Positions 17,402-26,423 of a stretch of DNA of 64,000 nt are shown here, one piece after another. Position 1 is the first letter of the stretch. Every line of letters begins with the position of its first letter. This stretch comes from Christiangramia oceanisediminis. Its GTDB lineage: Bacteria; Bacteroidota; Bacteroidia; Flavobacteriales; Flavobacteriaceae. Below the pieces are notes generated by a model. It did no database searches and was not told the origin of the DNA. It was given only the letters and a program-made list of their open reading frames with translations. Location: positions 868,001-932,000 of the forward strand of contig NZ_JANCNS010000001.1 in the NCBI RefSeq assembly GCF_022570735.2, in the 5' to 3' direction. Position numbers and translations under genes: made by a program.

Positions 17402-17608
17402 CTAAAATGGATTGGGTGGAGCTGAATCCACCACCTCAATACTGTTAATTCCAGGGCTTACCTCAAGAGGCAGCACATAGGTTTTGGAAGTAATTATGAA
17501 CACCAGGAATGCAATTCCGGCTACGAAAAAAAGTTTCAGCAAAAAATGCAGAATAGCATATTTGAAATCTCTTTCAATGCTTCTGGCTGGGGCAGTAGCA
17601 AGTCTCAT
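17402..17608 (-). CDS. Possible small single-span membrane protein (68 aa)
   Basis: A 68-residue frame with one convincing hydrophobic helix (LKLFFVAGIAFLVFIIT, about 25-41) preceded by basic residues and followed by a short polar tail ending DSAPPNPF. It is convergent with the polytopic protein gene, 13 bases away. The positive-inside pattern supports a real protein, but there is no recognised family, no partner gene and no ribosome-binding evidence. It may be spurious. Confidence 0.35.
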   Translation of the reverse strand: MRLATAPARSIERDFKYAILHFLLKLFFVAGIAFLVFIITSKTYVLPLEVSPGINSIEVVDSAPPNPF

Positions 17609-17780
17609 AAAGCATGGTTTTACGGCGGTCTTGGGGGATGCCGGGGGTTAAAAAAACCAGCATAAGCAGGTAAATTAATGTGATTTGGGCACTTGCAAAT
17701 TACTCAAAATCAGCACCCTGAAACGGATTGGTTATAAATACTTATTAACCAAAATATTAACAATAGTTTCGTCTTTCAAT

Positions 17781-17805
17781 AAAAAAACCTTCCACCCCAG
17801 GAAGG
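17781..17805 (-). terminator. Rho-independent terminator of the esterase-GH43 operon
   Basis: Stem CCTTCC (17788-17793) pairs with GGAAGG (17800-17805) around the loop ACCCCA. On the minus strand it is followed by seven T (17787-17781). It lies 52 bases past the stop of the minus-strand esterase gene at 17858. Confidence 0.75.
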
Positions 17806-17857
17806 CAGAAGGCTTTTTAAATACACTTAAAACTATTTTTCTATAATCTTAATCTGG

Positions 17858-19789
17858 TTATTCCCAGTCGTCGGTCCTGAAAGGTGAAGCGGGTAAACCT
17901 TCCTTGTTATACAGGTTCGCCTCATCCGGATTATCGGCCCAGGCATATCTTACCGCAACAGGATTTTCGACCTCAGAACTATGTACGATTATTTTATCCC
18001 CAACAATTTGAGCGTCAGCCCAAACAAAATTTTTATCGGCACCGGCAATTGCAAATTCTTTAAGAATACTTCCATTCCTAATCTGCAGCCCCGAGCCTAT
18101 ATTTTTAAAGTTGATCACCACAGAGTCTCCTTTAATTTGATAGGATTCCATAATTGGTCCGCCAGGGATCACGTCTTCCCCATAAGCAACCTTATAGGCT
18201 GCCAGCGCCAGGCGCTCACCAACATCTTTTTTATTTAAGGGATGTATATCATTCCATTCCCCAATATCAATGGCAACGGCCATCCCGGTAGCCGGTACTT
18301 CCAGACTTTTCATTTGAGCCTCCCTCAGGCGGGCCCAGTTACTATCTGTAGGTTCATCTTGGGACTCCATGAAATTAGCCAGCTGAACAAATAAAAACGG
18401 AAAATTTTCAGGCTCCTGATCCCATTTCTCCCGCCAGTCGTTTATCATATCACTGAACATAGCCTTATACTTTCCAGGTTCGCCTGTATTGGATTCTCCC
18501 TGATACCAGATAACACCTTTAATTGAATAATTCAAAAGAGGATGAATCATTGCATTATAAAGTCCTTGCGGCTTCCACCTGTAAAAGGTTTGCGGCTGCA
18601 GGGTTTCAGCTTTCGCACCCAGCCTGTATTTCCATTTTCCCTTGAGATCCAGGCTTGAATCATCTCCAAACCGAAGTTCGTAAGGCTTGTCTGTGATAAA
18701 TCCTCCAGGACCTCTTTCGTTCAGGATCTTAATACTTATGGTGTTTTCTCCCGCCTTTAGAATTCCCCGCGGAATGGTATATCTTCGTGGTGGATACTTA
18801 TAAGTGGTATTTCCAACGAATTCTCCATTTACGAATACTGAATCTGCATCAACGATATTGCCCAAGAGCAAACCTGCCTCTTTTTGACTGTAACTCTCGT
18901 CTAACTCGAAACTTTTCCGAAACCAAACGATCCCATTAATATCACCCAGAACAGATTCGTTCCAGAATGAAGGGACCTGCATGCTCTGCCAACTGGAATC
19001 ATCGATTTCTTTCGACTTCCAGTTCGATTTGAGTCCGAGATCACGGGAATTTACATCGGCATACCAGTTCCTGATCCGTTCCTGGTCCAGGTTTTCAAGG
19101 CTGTCTATCACTCCTTCCGGACTTAGTCTTTCAACTTCAGCCAGATACTCCGGGTACTTCGCCAGGGCATCTTCACTCAGCCAGGATTGAACCGGGGAAC
19201 CTCCCAGGGCAGAATTAATAAGACCTATAGGAATATCATATTTTTGATGGATCTCCTTTCCGAAGAAATAAGAAACGGCCGAAAAATCACTTATGTTTTC
19301 CCTGTTAACAGCCTTCCAGCTACCTCCGGAAAGCATAGTTCTCTCACCGGTAAGATCGTATTCTTTCGGAACTTCGAAATATCGGATTTCCGGATTGTTT
19401 GCTGAATCAATTTCATCTGGATAAAGAGGTGACACGCGGGACATGGTAGTTTCCATGTTTGACTGTCCGGAACAAATCCAAACATCTCCAACATAGACTT
19501 CTTTTAGCTCGATGGAATTTTCCCCATCCAGATTCATGGTAAACGGGCCGCCTGGCTTCAGGTTTTTAAACTGAAATTTCCAATCTCCTTCTTCAGTGGT
19601 CACAGTTCCCATTTCCTGGCCCTGGAAAGAGATCTGAATCTTTTCACCGGGCGAGGCCCAACCCCAGATGGTTACTTCCGCATCCCGTTGAAGAACCATA
19701 CCGTCGCTTACCAGTTTTGGCAGGCTTATCTGGCATGATCCTTCTACACTGAATACTAAAAAAAGCAGTATTCCTAAAAAATACTTCAT
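17858..19789 (-). CDS. Sialate O-acetylesterase-like carbohydrate esterase with GH2-type inserted domain
   Basis: 643 residues with a signal peptide (ending near GSCQ), so periplasmic or surface. An N-terminal beta domain leads to the SGNH block CSGQSNME with nucleophile Ser110. The SASA fold is then interrupted at about 230-390 by a GH2-type sugar-binding jelly roll (NGIVWFRKSFELDESY, GNTTYKYPPRRYTIP). It resumes with IKGVIWYQGESNTGEP and ends with the catalytic His region EWNDIHPLNKKDVGERLA. Relatives remove acetyl groups from sialic acid or, in plant-polysaccharide loci, from xylan or xyloglucan. The co-transcribed GH43 gene (4 bases upstream) and the xylan locus favour acetylxylan. The exact substrate is inferred. 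Confidence 0.85.
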   Translation of the reverse strand: MKYFLGILLFLVFSVEGSCQISLPKLVSDGMVLQRDAEVTIWGWASPGEKIQISFQGQEMGTVTTEEGDWKFQFKNLKPGGPFTMNLDGENSIELKEVYVGDVWICSGQSNMETTMSRVSPLYPDEIDSANNPEIRYFEVPKEYDLTGERTMLSGGSWKAVNRENISDFSAVSYFFGKEIHQKYDIPIGLINSALGGSPVQSWLSEDALAKYPEYLAEVERLSPEGVIDSLENLDQERIRNWYADVNSRDLGLKSNWKSKEIDDSSWQSMQVPSFWNESVLGDINGIVWFRKSFELDESYSQKEAGLLLGNIVDADSVFVNGEFVGNTTYKYPPRRYTIPRGILKAGENTISIKILNERGPGGFITDKPYELRFGDDSSLDLKGKWKYRLGAKAETLQPQTFYRWKPQGLYNAMIHPLLNYSIKGVIWYQGESNTGEPGKYKAMFSDMINDWREKWDQEPENFPFLFVQLANFMESQDEPTDSNWARLREAQMKSLEVPATGMAVAIDIGEWNDIHPLNKKDVGERLALAAYKVAYGEDVIPGGPIMESYQIKGDSVVINFKNIGSGLQIRNGSILKEFAIAGADKNFVWADAQIVGDKIIVHSSEVENPVAVRYAWADNPDEANLYNKEGLPASPFRTDDWE

Positions 19790-19793
19790 TCGA

Positions 19794-20909
19794 TTATTGC
19801 AGACTATCGTTCTCTACCATGGCATTCATTGTCTTAATGCTTCCGTCCTCATTGAACTCAAGCGGAGCCATTTTTATGCTTCTTAAATAGGTTTTTCCGC
19901 CTGAAAGAGAACTATCGTGGAAAAATAAATACCACTTTCCTTCAAATTCAACGATAGAATGATGGTTGGTCCAGCCAAGAACGGGCTCAAGGATCACTCC
20001 CTGATACGTGAACGGGCCATAAGGACTATCGCCGGTAGCATATACAATATTATGAGTATCGCCGGTAGAATAGGAAAGATAATACTTGTCATTCATTTTA
20101 TGTATCCATGCCGCCTCGAAGAACCTGCGGTCATTATCACCAACAGTAAGTTCCTCGCCGTTCTCATCCAGTATTTTGATGTCTCTTGGTGCTTCGGCCA
20201 GGCTGGTCATATCATCACCAAGCTTCGCAACTTTTGGTCGAACCGCAGCAGCAGTATCAGCCGGATAGGTGTCTTCTTCGCGATATTCTCCATCCTGCCA
20301 GCGTTGAAGCTGGCCACCCCAGATCCCTCCGAAATAAAGGTAATACTCATTATCTGAGTCTTTAAAGACTGCCGGATCTATACTAAATGTATTTTCAATT
20401 GGCTCTGGCATTGCTTTAAAAGGTCCAGCCGGATTATCTGCCACGGCAACCCCAATTCTAAATACATCTTCCTTATCCTTGGCTGGAAAATATAAATAAT
20501 ACTTTCCGTCTTTTTCAGCCGCATCAGGTGCCCACATTTGCCTTTCCGCCCAGGGCACATCTTCGACATCCAGCACTACCCCATGATCTGTAACCTCTCC
20601 GCCTACACTATCCATTGAATAAACATGATAATCCTTCATGTTAAAATGATTCCCTAGATCATCTTCAGGTACTCCCGAATCAAAATCGTGACTAGGATAA
20701 ATATAAATTTTACCATTGAATACATGAGCAGAAGGGTCGGCCGTAAAATTATCGGTCACCAATGGCTCTGCATCAATCTTAACTGGAGCATTACTTGTAT
20801 CCTTAGTACTAATTTCTTCGTTTTCCTGTTTATTTTTTTTGTCGCCATTACATGCGATTAAAAGGATGGCCATTGTGAGTGGTGCCATCTTCCCAAGTAA
20901 ATTTTTCAT
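19794..20909 (-). CDS. GH43 lipoprotein (beta-xylosidase / alpha-L-arabinofuranosidase type)
   Basis: 371 residues with lipid Cys20 (LLIACNGDKK), an acidic/polar tether of about 30 residues, and a five-bladed GH43 catalytic domain. The three expected carboxylates are visible: base Asp58 in TADPSAHVF, pKa-modulating Asp178 in SIDPAVF, and acid Glu265 in RRFFEAAW. The sequence MKDYHVYSMD and WAPDAAEKDGKYYLYF match the GH43 type also seen at 58545 in this window. There is no C-terminal CBM. It is the first gene of a two-gene minus-strand operon with the esterase. It is divergent from the xylan SusC across 278 bases that contain a LacI-type operator. Inferred role: trimming xylo- or arabinoxylo-oligosaccharides. 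Confidence 0.88.
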   Translation of the reverse strand: MKNLLGKMAPLTMAILLIACNGDKKNKQENEEISTKDTSNAPVKIDAEPLVTDNFTADPSAHVFNGKIYIYPSHDFDSGVPEDDLGNHFNMKDYHVYSMDSVGGEVTDHGVVLDVEDVPWAERQMWAPDAAEKDGKYYLYFPAKDKEDVFRIGVAVADNPAGPFKAMPEPIENTFSIDPAVFKDSDNEYYLYFGGIWGGQLQRWQDGEYREEDTYPADTAAAVRPKVAKLGDDMTSLAEAPRDIKILDENGEELTVGDNDRRFFEAAWIHKMNDKYYLSYSTGDTHNIVYATGDSPYGPFTYQGVILEPVLGWTNHHSIVEFEGKWYLFFHDSSLSGGKTYLRSIKMAPLEFNEDGSIKTMNAMVENDSLQ

Positions 20910-20960
20910 AAAATTTTAGGTTTAACTACTGGTTAGAAAAGCTAAAAATAGAAAAAAGTT

Positions 20961-20979
20961 TAATCAATCGTATTCGTTA
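20961..20979. promoter_or_regulatory. Weak second dyad in the GH43/susC intergenic region
   Basis: TAATCAATCGTATTCGTTA has partial dyad symmetry about base 20970 and shares the CAATCG core with the 16-bp operators. Its centre lies close to 100 bp from the centre of the operator at 21063-21078. It could be an auxiliary site for a looping LacI-type tetramer, or chance. Confidence 0.25.
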
Positions 20980-21062
20980 AAAAATAAATATCTCAAACCC
21001 CTCAATAATAAAAGATTAAAAAAGGAGATTATGTTAAATTTAAAAAAATATTAATATTTCTT

Positions 21063-21078
21063 ACGCAACCGATTGCGT
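21063..21078. promoter_or_regulatory. LacI-family operator between GH43 and xylan susC, with downstream -7 box
   Basis: ACGCAACCGATTGCGT is an inverted repeat, symmetrical except for one pair near the centre. It has the even-length, CG-centred layout typical of LacI-family sites. A near -7 element, TATATTTA, starts at 21095, 16 bases past the operator. The same octamer at the same distance follows the operator at 30671. The site lies between divergent operons and could control both. The likely regulator is the LacI-type protein encoded at 39355. Confidence 0.78.
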
Positions 21079-21187
21079 CATATTAGATTTTAACTATATT
21101 TATCATATGTAAAAATTAATAATGCTTTTTTTAATTATTCCATAATTAGATCAAGTTTTAATTATTAACTAACTAATTCACTTTAAT

Positions 21188-24100
21188 ATGAAACAAACAC
21201 GAACACTAAAATTACAGTGGAGAAATTTATTATTTCTGTTAACAATTTTTAGTGGCTTTATTGCAAACGCACAAAATGAAACAACAGTTTCCGGTATTGT
21301 ACGTGACAACACCGGTCCTTTGCCTGGAGTTACTGTAATCGTGCAAGGTACGAGTAACGGAACTACTACGAATTTCGACGGAGAATACACTTTAAATAAT
21401 GTTCCTTCCAATGCTACTCTTGAATTTAGTTTCATGGGTTTCGAAACTCAGGAAATTCAAGTTAATGGTCGTAACGAAATCGATATAGTGATGAGCGAAG
21501 ATGCCCAGGCGCTAGATGAAGTTGTGGTAATTGGGTATGGTACACAAAACAGGGAGGCTGTTACAGGTTCTGTTGTTTCAGTAGACGGTGAAGACTTAAA
21601 TGAGGTGAAAACAGCAAACTTCCAGGAAGCTCTTATCGGTAGAGCAGCCGGGGTTAATATATCAACAAACAGTACCAGGCCTGGAGCATCCCCTCAGGTT
21701 CGTATTCGTGGTACAAGATCGCTTTCCGGTAACAATGATCCTTTAGTGGTACTTAATGGTATTCCTTTTTCCGGTGGTTTAAGCGATATAAGCCCTAATG
21801 ACATTGAAAGTATTGACATCCTTAAAGATGCATCGGCAACTGCCATTTATGGATCGAGAGGTGCGAACGGTGTAATTCTTATCACAACCAAAACAGGAAG
21901 GGAAGGGCAAAAAGCTACTTTTTCATATAATACTTACTATGCTATAAAGGAGGTTTTTAACAAATATCCTTTAATGAATGCCGCGCAATTGATTCAATTA
22001 CGTGCCGATGTAGCGGCCCATCCAAACCAGGGAGGAACTCCTATTTATGGTTTAGGTGGAGATGAGGCTCTTTCAAATGATACTGACTGGCAGGACCTTC
22101 TATATGGTCCGGGTCTTCAAACCACACACGATTTTAGCGTTCAGGGTGGTTCTGAGCAAGGTTCCTATAATATGGGGCTTGGATATTTCAAAGAAACCTC
22201 TGTTGTACCAGAGGATACCTTCGAGAGATATTCTCTACGTGCTCAAATCGACCAGGAAGTGGGTTCTCTTTTCCGTTTTGGTTTAAATTCGGTAACCAAC
22301 TTCAATAAAGCGAGCAGTATTGTAGGAATTGGCGGGGTATTAACCGCTTCCCCATTATTGAGTCCTTATGATGAAAATGGGAATTTCCTGGAGTCTGTAC
22401 GTCGTCAAACACAAGCCGATAACCTTTGGATCCCTACACGTAACGAAATTGAGCGCGTAGGCGATGGCAGAAAAAACCAGCAGCTGGATTTTGGTTCTTA
22501 TAACAACATTTACGGGGAAGTGAAGATTCCATGGGTTGAAGGATTAAAATATCGAATGAACCTTGGTTTAAACTTTAGAAATAGCAGAGACGGTAATTTC
22601 ACAGGTCAGGGTGTATTTAACTACAATGAATCTAACCCCTCAAATGCTAGCTACAACAGCTCTATAACCAGAGATTATGTAGTTGAAAATCAAATCCTAT
22701 ATGATAGAACTTTTGCAGATAAGCATAAGGTCAATTTTGTAGGACTATTTTCAGCTCAACATACCGAATTTGACAATGTAGGTATATCAGCGCAGAATAT
22801 TCCAGATGAAACCTCTTTATGGTATAACATTGATTCTGCTCTTTTAGAGGATATTACAGGTTATGGAACTGGATATTCTGCTACAGGTTTACTATCTTAT
22901 ATGGGTAGGGTATTGTACCAGTATGACAATCGCTATTTGATGACGGCAACATTGCGTGCCGATGGTTCGTCAAGATTGGCACCAGGTAATAAATGGGTAA
23001 CTTATCCTGCGGTGTCTTTAGGTTGGAATATTGCTAATGAAGCCTTCATGGAAAATTCAGATTGGGTAAACTTACTAAAATTACGTGCGGGTTACGGTGA
23101 AACCTCTAACCAGGCGATAGCACCTTATTCTGTACAGGGTAGATTAGGAACTATTAACTACAACTTTGGAAATACCTTTGCTACTGGTTATTTCGTGAAC
23201 CAGCTACCTAACCCTAACCTGGGCTGGGAATTTTCAGAAACCTATAACTATGGTCTTGACTTTGGATTCTTCAATAATCGCCTTTCCGGTACGTTTGAAT
23301 ATTATATTACCCAAACCAATGATATCCTTTATACGCTGGGACTTCCTTCTACCTCAGGAGTTGGTAACGTAACCAGCAATATTGGCGCCACAGAAAACAA
23401 GGGATTTGAAGTATCTCTTAACGGTGTTATCCTTGAAAATCCAGATGGATTCACATGGACTGCAGGCTTTAACGTTTATAGCAATCAAAACGAGATCACC
23501 TCTCTTGCATCAGGACAGTTAAGAGATGAAGGAAACCTATGGTTTGTGGGCTCACCTATCAATGTGATCTTTGATTATGATAATATAGGTCTGTGGAATG
23601 AATCTGATGAAGGTTTTGAGTACTTACAACAATACGAACCTGGAGGAAGTGCACCTGGGATGATACGAGTAAGATATACCGGTGAATTTAACGAAGATGG
23701 GTCTCCGGTAAGAGCTATAGGTGCTGATGACAGAATCATCATAGACCCTACACCTGATTTCCAGGGTGGTTTTAATACCAGATTGTCGTACAAGAATTTA
23801 GATTTAAATGTAGTTGGTTCCTTCCAGAAAGGCGGTACCCTGGTTAGTACACTGTACTCTTCAAGCGGTTACCTGAACTTATTAACCGGTAGACAGAACA
23901 ACGTTGATGTGGATTACTGGACACCAGAAAATACAGGTGCAAGGTATCCTGCTCCCGGAGGAATCCAGAGTGGTGACAACCAAAAATACGCGAGTACGCT
24001 TGGTTACTTCGATGCCTCTTATTTAAAGGTACGATCCCTGACTTTAGGGTATAATTTAGATAGAGATCTAACCAGATCTATAGGATTGGAAAGATTGAGA

Positions 24101-24316
24101 GTCTATGCATCTGCACAGAATCCATTCGTATTCTTTTCACCTTTCCATGATGAATCAGGTCTGGATCCAGAAATCACAAACTCTGGCGTGGATGGAAATG
24201 GAAATCGTCAAAACACAGCGGTAAATACAACCAATGTTTCTAGGGGTATACCAACCATTGGAACCAATGTACCCTCAACACGAAATTATTTGCTAGGACT
24301 AAACGTTTCTTTTTAA
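21188..24316 (+). CDS. SusC/RagA-family TonB-dependent receptor (xylan locus)
   Basis: 1042 residues. A signal peptide ends near FIANAQ. A carboxypeptidase-D regulatory-like domain (about 33-112, VSGIVRDNTGPLPGVTVIVQ) is followed by DEVVVIGYGTQNREAVTGSV, a plug domain with IRGTRSLSGNNDPLVVLNGI and SIDILKDASATAIYG, and a large barrel ending in LLGLNVSF. It is the TonB-driven importer for xylo-oligosaccharides, judging from the surrounding xylanase, glucuronidase and xylose genes. The SusD gene follows 10 bases downstream. A LacI-type operator lies about 110 bases upstream of the start, giving a long leader. Confidence 0.95.
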   Translation: MKQTRTLKLQWRNLLFLLTIFSGFIANAQNETTVSGIVRDNTGPLPGVTVIVQGTSNGTTTNFDGEYTLNNVPSNATLEFSFMGFETQEIQVNGRNEIDIVMSEDAQALDEVVVIGYGTQNREAVTGSVVSVDGEDLNEVKTANFQEALIGRAAGVNISTNSTRPGASPQVRIRGTRSLSGNNDPLVVLNGIPFSGGLSDISPNDIESIDILKDASATAIYGSRGANGVILITTKTGREGQKATFSYNTYYAIKEVFNKYPLMNAAQLIQLRADVAAHPNQGGTPIYGLGGDEALSNDTDWQDLLYGPGLQTTHDFSVQGGSEQGSYNMGLGYFKETSVVPEDTFERYSLRAQIDQEVGSLFRFGLNSVTNFNKASSIVGIGGVLTASPLLSPYDENGNFLESVRRQTQADNLWIPTRNEIERVGDGRKNQQLDFGSYNNIYGEVKIPWVEGLKYRMNLGLNFRNSRDGNFTGQGVFNYNESNPSNASYNSSITRDYVVENQILYDRTFADKHKVNFVGLFSAQHTEFDNVGISAQNIPDETSLWYNIDSALLEDITGYGTGYSATGLLSYMGRVLYQYDNRYLMTATLRADGSSRLAPGNKWVTYPAVSLGWNIANEAFMENSDWVNLLKLRAGYGETSNQAIAPYSVQGRLGTINYNFGNTFATGYFVNQLPNPNLGWEFSETYNYGLDFGFFNNRLSGTFEYYITQTNDILYTLGLPSTSGVGNVTSNIGATENKGFEVSLNGVILENPDGFTWTAGFNVYSNQNEITSLASGQLRDEGNLWFVGSPINVIFDYDNIGLWNESDEGFEYLQQYEPGGSAPGMIRVRYTGEFNEDGSPVRAIGADDRIIIDPTPDFQGGFNTRLSYKNLDLNVVGSFQKGGTLVSTLYSSSGYLNLLTGRQNNVDVDYWTPENTGARYPAPGGIQSGDNQKYASTLGYFDASYLKVRSLTLGYNLDRDLTRSIGLERLRVYASAQNPFVFFSPFHDESGLDPEITNSGVDGNGNRQNTAVNTTNVSRGIPTIGTNVPSTRNYLLGLNVSF

Positions 24317-24326
24317 AAAAAAAATT

Positions 24327-26252
24327 ATGAGAAAAAATAAATTTAAAATTATACCAATAGCAGTTTTCTCAATGATATTGGTATTCGGACTAAAATCATG
24401 TTCGGAGGACATTTTACAGGAAAAACCAAGGGGCGTTTTTACCCCTGAGTTTTTCACTACAGAACTCGGTGTGCAGGGAGGATTGACTTACCTGTACCAG
24501 AATATGAGAAACCTATTTGGTTTCGCATATTATCTAAACCTTACGGAAACAGGTACTGACGAATACGTGGCTGCGCAAAGTGCCGATAACAACTTCTATG
24601 ATTTCGATCTGGCTGGACAGGGAAATTTAAGTTCAGAAAGTGGTTTTTCTGTGGGAGTTGTTTGGGGGAACGCCTTCCCGGCAATCAACACCGCCAACGG
24701 AATTATAGAGAATGCCGAGGCTGTAGGTCTTGACAACTCGCTCATTGCTGAGGCAAGGTTTTTCAGAGCTTTCAATTATTTCTTATTAGTTCAAACTTAT
24801 GGTGGTGTACCACTGGATTTAGGTTCAGGTGAACTGGCATTTAACAATTCTGCTGTAAGAACATCAGTACGAAATACAGTTCCTGAGGTTTATACCAAGG
24901 CAATAATTCCAGATCTGGAACAGGCCGTAAGCGATTTACCTGATAATCCAAGGTTAACTGGTGCCGTAACCAAGAATGTGGCCAGGCTGTTCTTATCAAA
25001 GGCATACTTAACCTATGCCTGGTGGTTAGAGAATCCAAATAACATCCCTACCTACCCTGAAGCTCCACGAACCGATCCTGCCGGAAATGATTCACAATAT
25101 TACTTCCAGCAAGCTTATAATATGGCGATTGATGGAATTGAGAATCCTGGACCATACAGGTTACTGGACTGCTTTTATGATGTACATGTAGCCACTAATG
25201 ACCGTCACGCAGAAATGTTGTTGTATTCTGACCGTACTGAAGAAAGCCAGCTATACAATGGAGCCGATCTGGGATGGAGCGGTACAGATGGTAGTGCGAA
25301 CACTGCCGTTTGGATGGTTACCCCTAATTACACCACCATTAGTGTAGACGGTGTTGCAGCCGTACAAAGAGAGGCTGCTCAAAGTTACGGTAGACCCTGG
25401 ACTCGTATGGCCCCTCCTATTGGTGTATTAACAGAGACCTTTGAGGAAAAAGAACTTGACTCCCGTTACGATGCTACCTTTGTTACCAGCTATAGAGGAA
25501 ACTGGGATAAGGGAGGTGATACAACACCAACTCTTACAGCAGCGAACGGAATGGAAATAGCACCAGGAGATAAGGTAGTCTCATTCCTGGATGAACATAG
25601 TGATGCAGTTGTTTATGTGAACGGAGGAAATATTGGAGGTGGAGAAATTCCTGGCAGATCAGACTATGTAATTAACCCAGATGAGATCAACAGGAGATTC
25701 TACCCGGGTCTATGGAAATTAGGAACTTATCGTACAGATAATGCGGGTGGTTTAGGCTCTCCAAATGGTGCGCTTACAAGACCTTTCCCAATTGCCAAAT
25801 TTTCTGAATTCTACTTCGTAGCTGCTGAAGCTGCTGTAAAAGGAGCCTCAGGAAGTTATTCGGCCTATGACCTGATCAATGTTATTCGTGCACGTGCTGG
25901 TAAGTGGTGTTACGATAACGGTGAGCAGGAAGTACGTATAGAGGATAACAGTGCGGCGATGATCGCAGCAACTCCAACTGAAATTGATATCGACTATATC
26001 CTTGCGGAACGCTCGCGTGAATACTTTGGTGAAGGTTATCGCTGGTATGACCTGGTGCGTACCCAGAAATGGGAAGAACTGGCAGGTTCTTACTTAATTG
26101 GTGGTAATGATGCAACTGATCATAGCCCAACAGTAACCACCAGAACCATCGAACCTTACCATTATTTAAGACCAATACCACGAGGACAAATAGACGATCT
26201 GGATATGTCTGAAGCTGAAAAAGCAGCTTATCAGAACCCCGGATATCAATAG
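24327..26252 (+). CDS. SusD/RagB-family glycan-binding lipoprotein (xylan locus)
   Basis: 641 residues, longer than the SusD of the glucan locus (493). Lipobox Cys25 (FGLKSCSEDIL). Typical SusD features are LQEKPRGVFTPEFFTTELGV near the N-terminus, LIAEARFFRAFNYFLLVQTY in the TPR-like region, and the C-terminus LRPIPRGQIDDL...NPGYQ. It pairs with the SusC gene 10 bases upstream and is the last gene before a strong terminator at 26311. The protein is expected to sit on the outer face of the outer membrane and to bind xylan fragments. Confidence 0.94.
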   Translation: MRKNKFKIIPIAVFSMILVFGLKSCSEDILQEKPRGVFTPEFFTTELGVQGGLTYLYQNMRNLFGFAYYLNLTETGTDEYVAAQSADNNFYDFDLAGQGNLSSESGFSVGVVWGNAFPAINTANGIIENAEAVGLDNSLIAEARFFRAFNYFLLVQTYGGVPLDLGSGELAFNNSAVRTSVRNTVPEVYTKAIIPDLEQAVSDLPDNPRLTGAVTKNVARLFLSKAYLTYAWWLENPNNIPTYPEAPRTDPAGNDSQYYFQQAYNMAIDGIENPGPYRLLDCFYDVHVATNDRHAEMLLYSDRTEESQLYNGADLGWSGTDGSANTAVWMVTPNYTTISVDGVAAVQREAAQSYGRPWTRMAPPIGVLTETFEEKELDSRYDATFVTSYRGNWDKGGDTTPTLTAANGMEIAPGDKVVSFLDEHSDAVVYVNGGNIGGGEIPGRSDYVINPDEINRRFYPGLWKLGTYRTDNAGGLGSPNGALTRPFPIAKFSEFYFVAAEAAVKGASGSYSAYDLINVIRARAGKWCYDNGEQEVRIEDNSAAMIAATPTEIDIDYILAERSREYFGEGYRWYDLVRTQKWEELAGSYLIGGNDATDHSPTVTTRTIEPYHYLRPIPRGQIDDLDMSEAEKAAYQNPGYQ

Positions 26253-26310
26253 GATCTGAGAAGAAATTGAATAGATTTGATTTGAATTAGTTTAAAATCG
26301 GATTCGTATT

Positions 26311-26347
26311 AAGAGGCTGTTAGGCAACTATTCAGCCTCTTTTTTTT
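26311..26347 (+). terminator. Rho-independent terminator after the xylan susCD
   Basis: AAGAGGCTG (26311-26319) pairs with CAGCCTCTT (26333-26341) over a 13-base loop and is followed by a run of T to 26347. It ends the susCD transcript before the carbamoyltransferase cassette. Confidence 0.88.
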
Positions 26348-26423
26348 GGTCATGAATAAAGATAAGACCCAGCGTGACGTTTCAATTTCAATTCATTAAT
26401 CTTAATTGAATACCTTTATTTGA

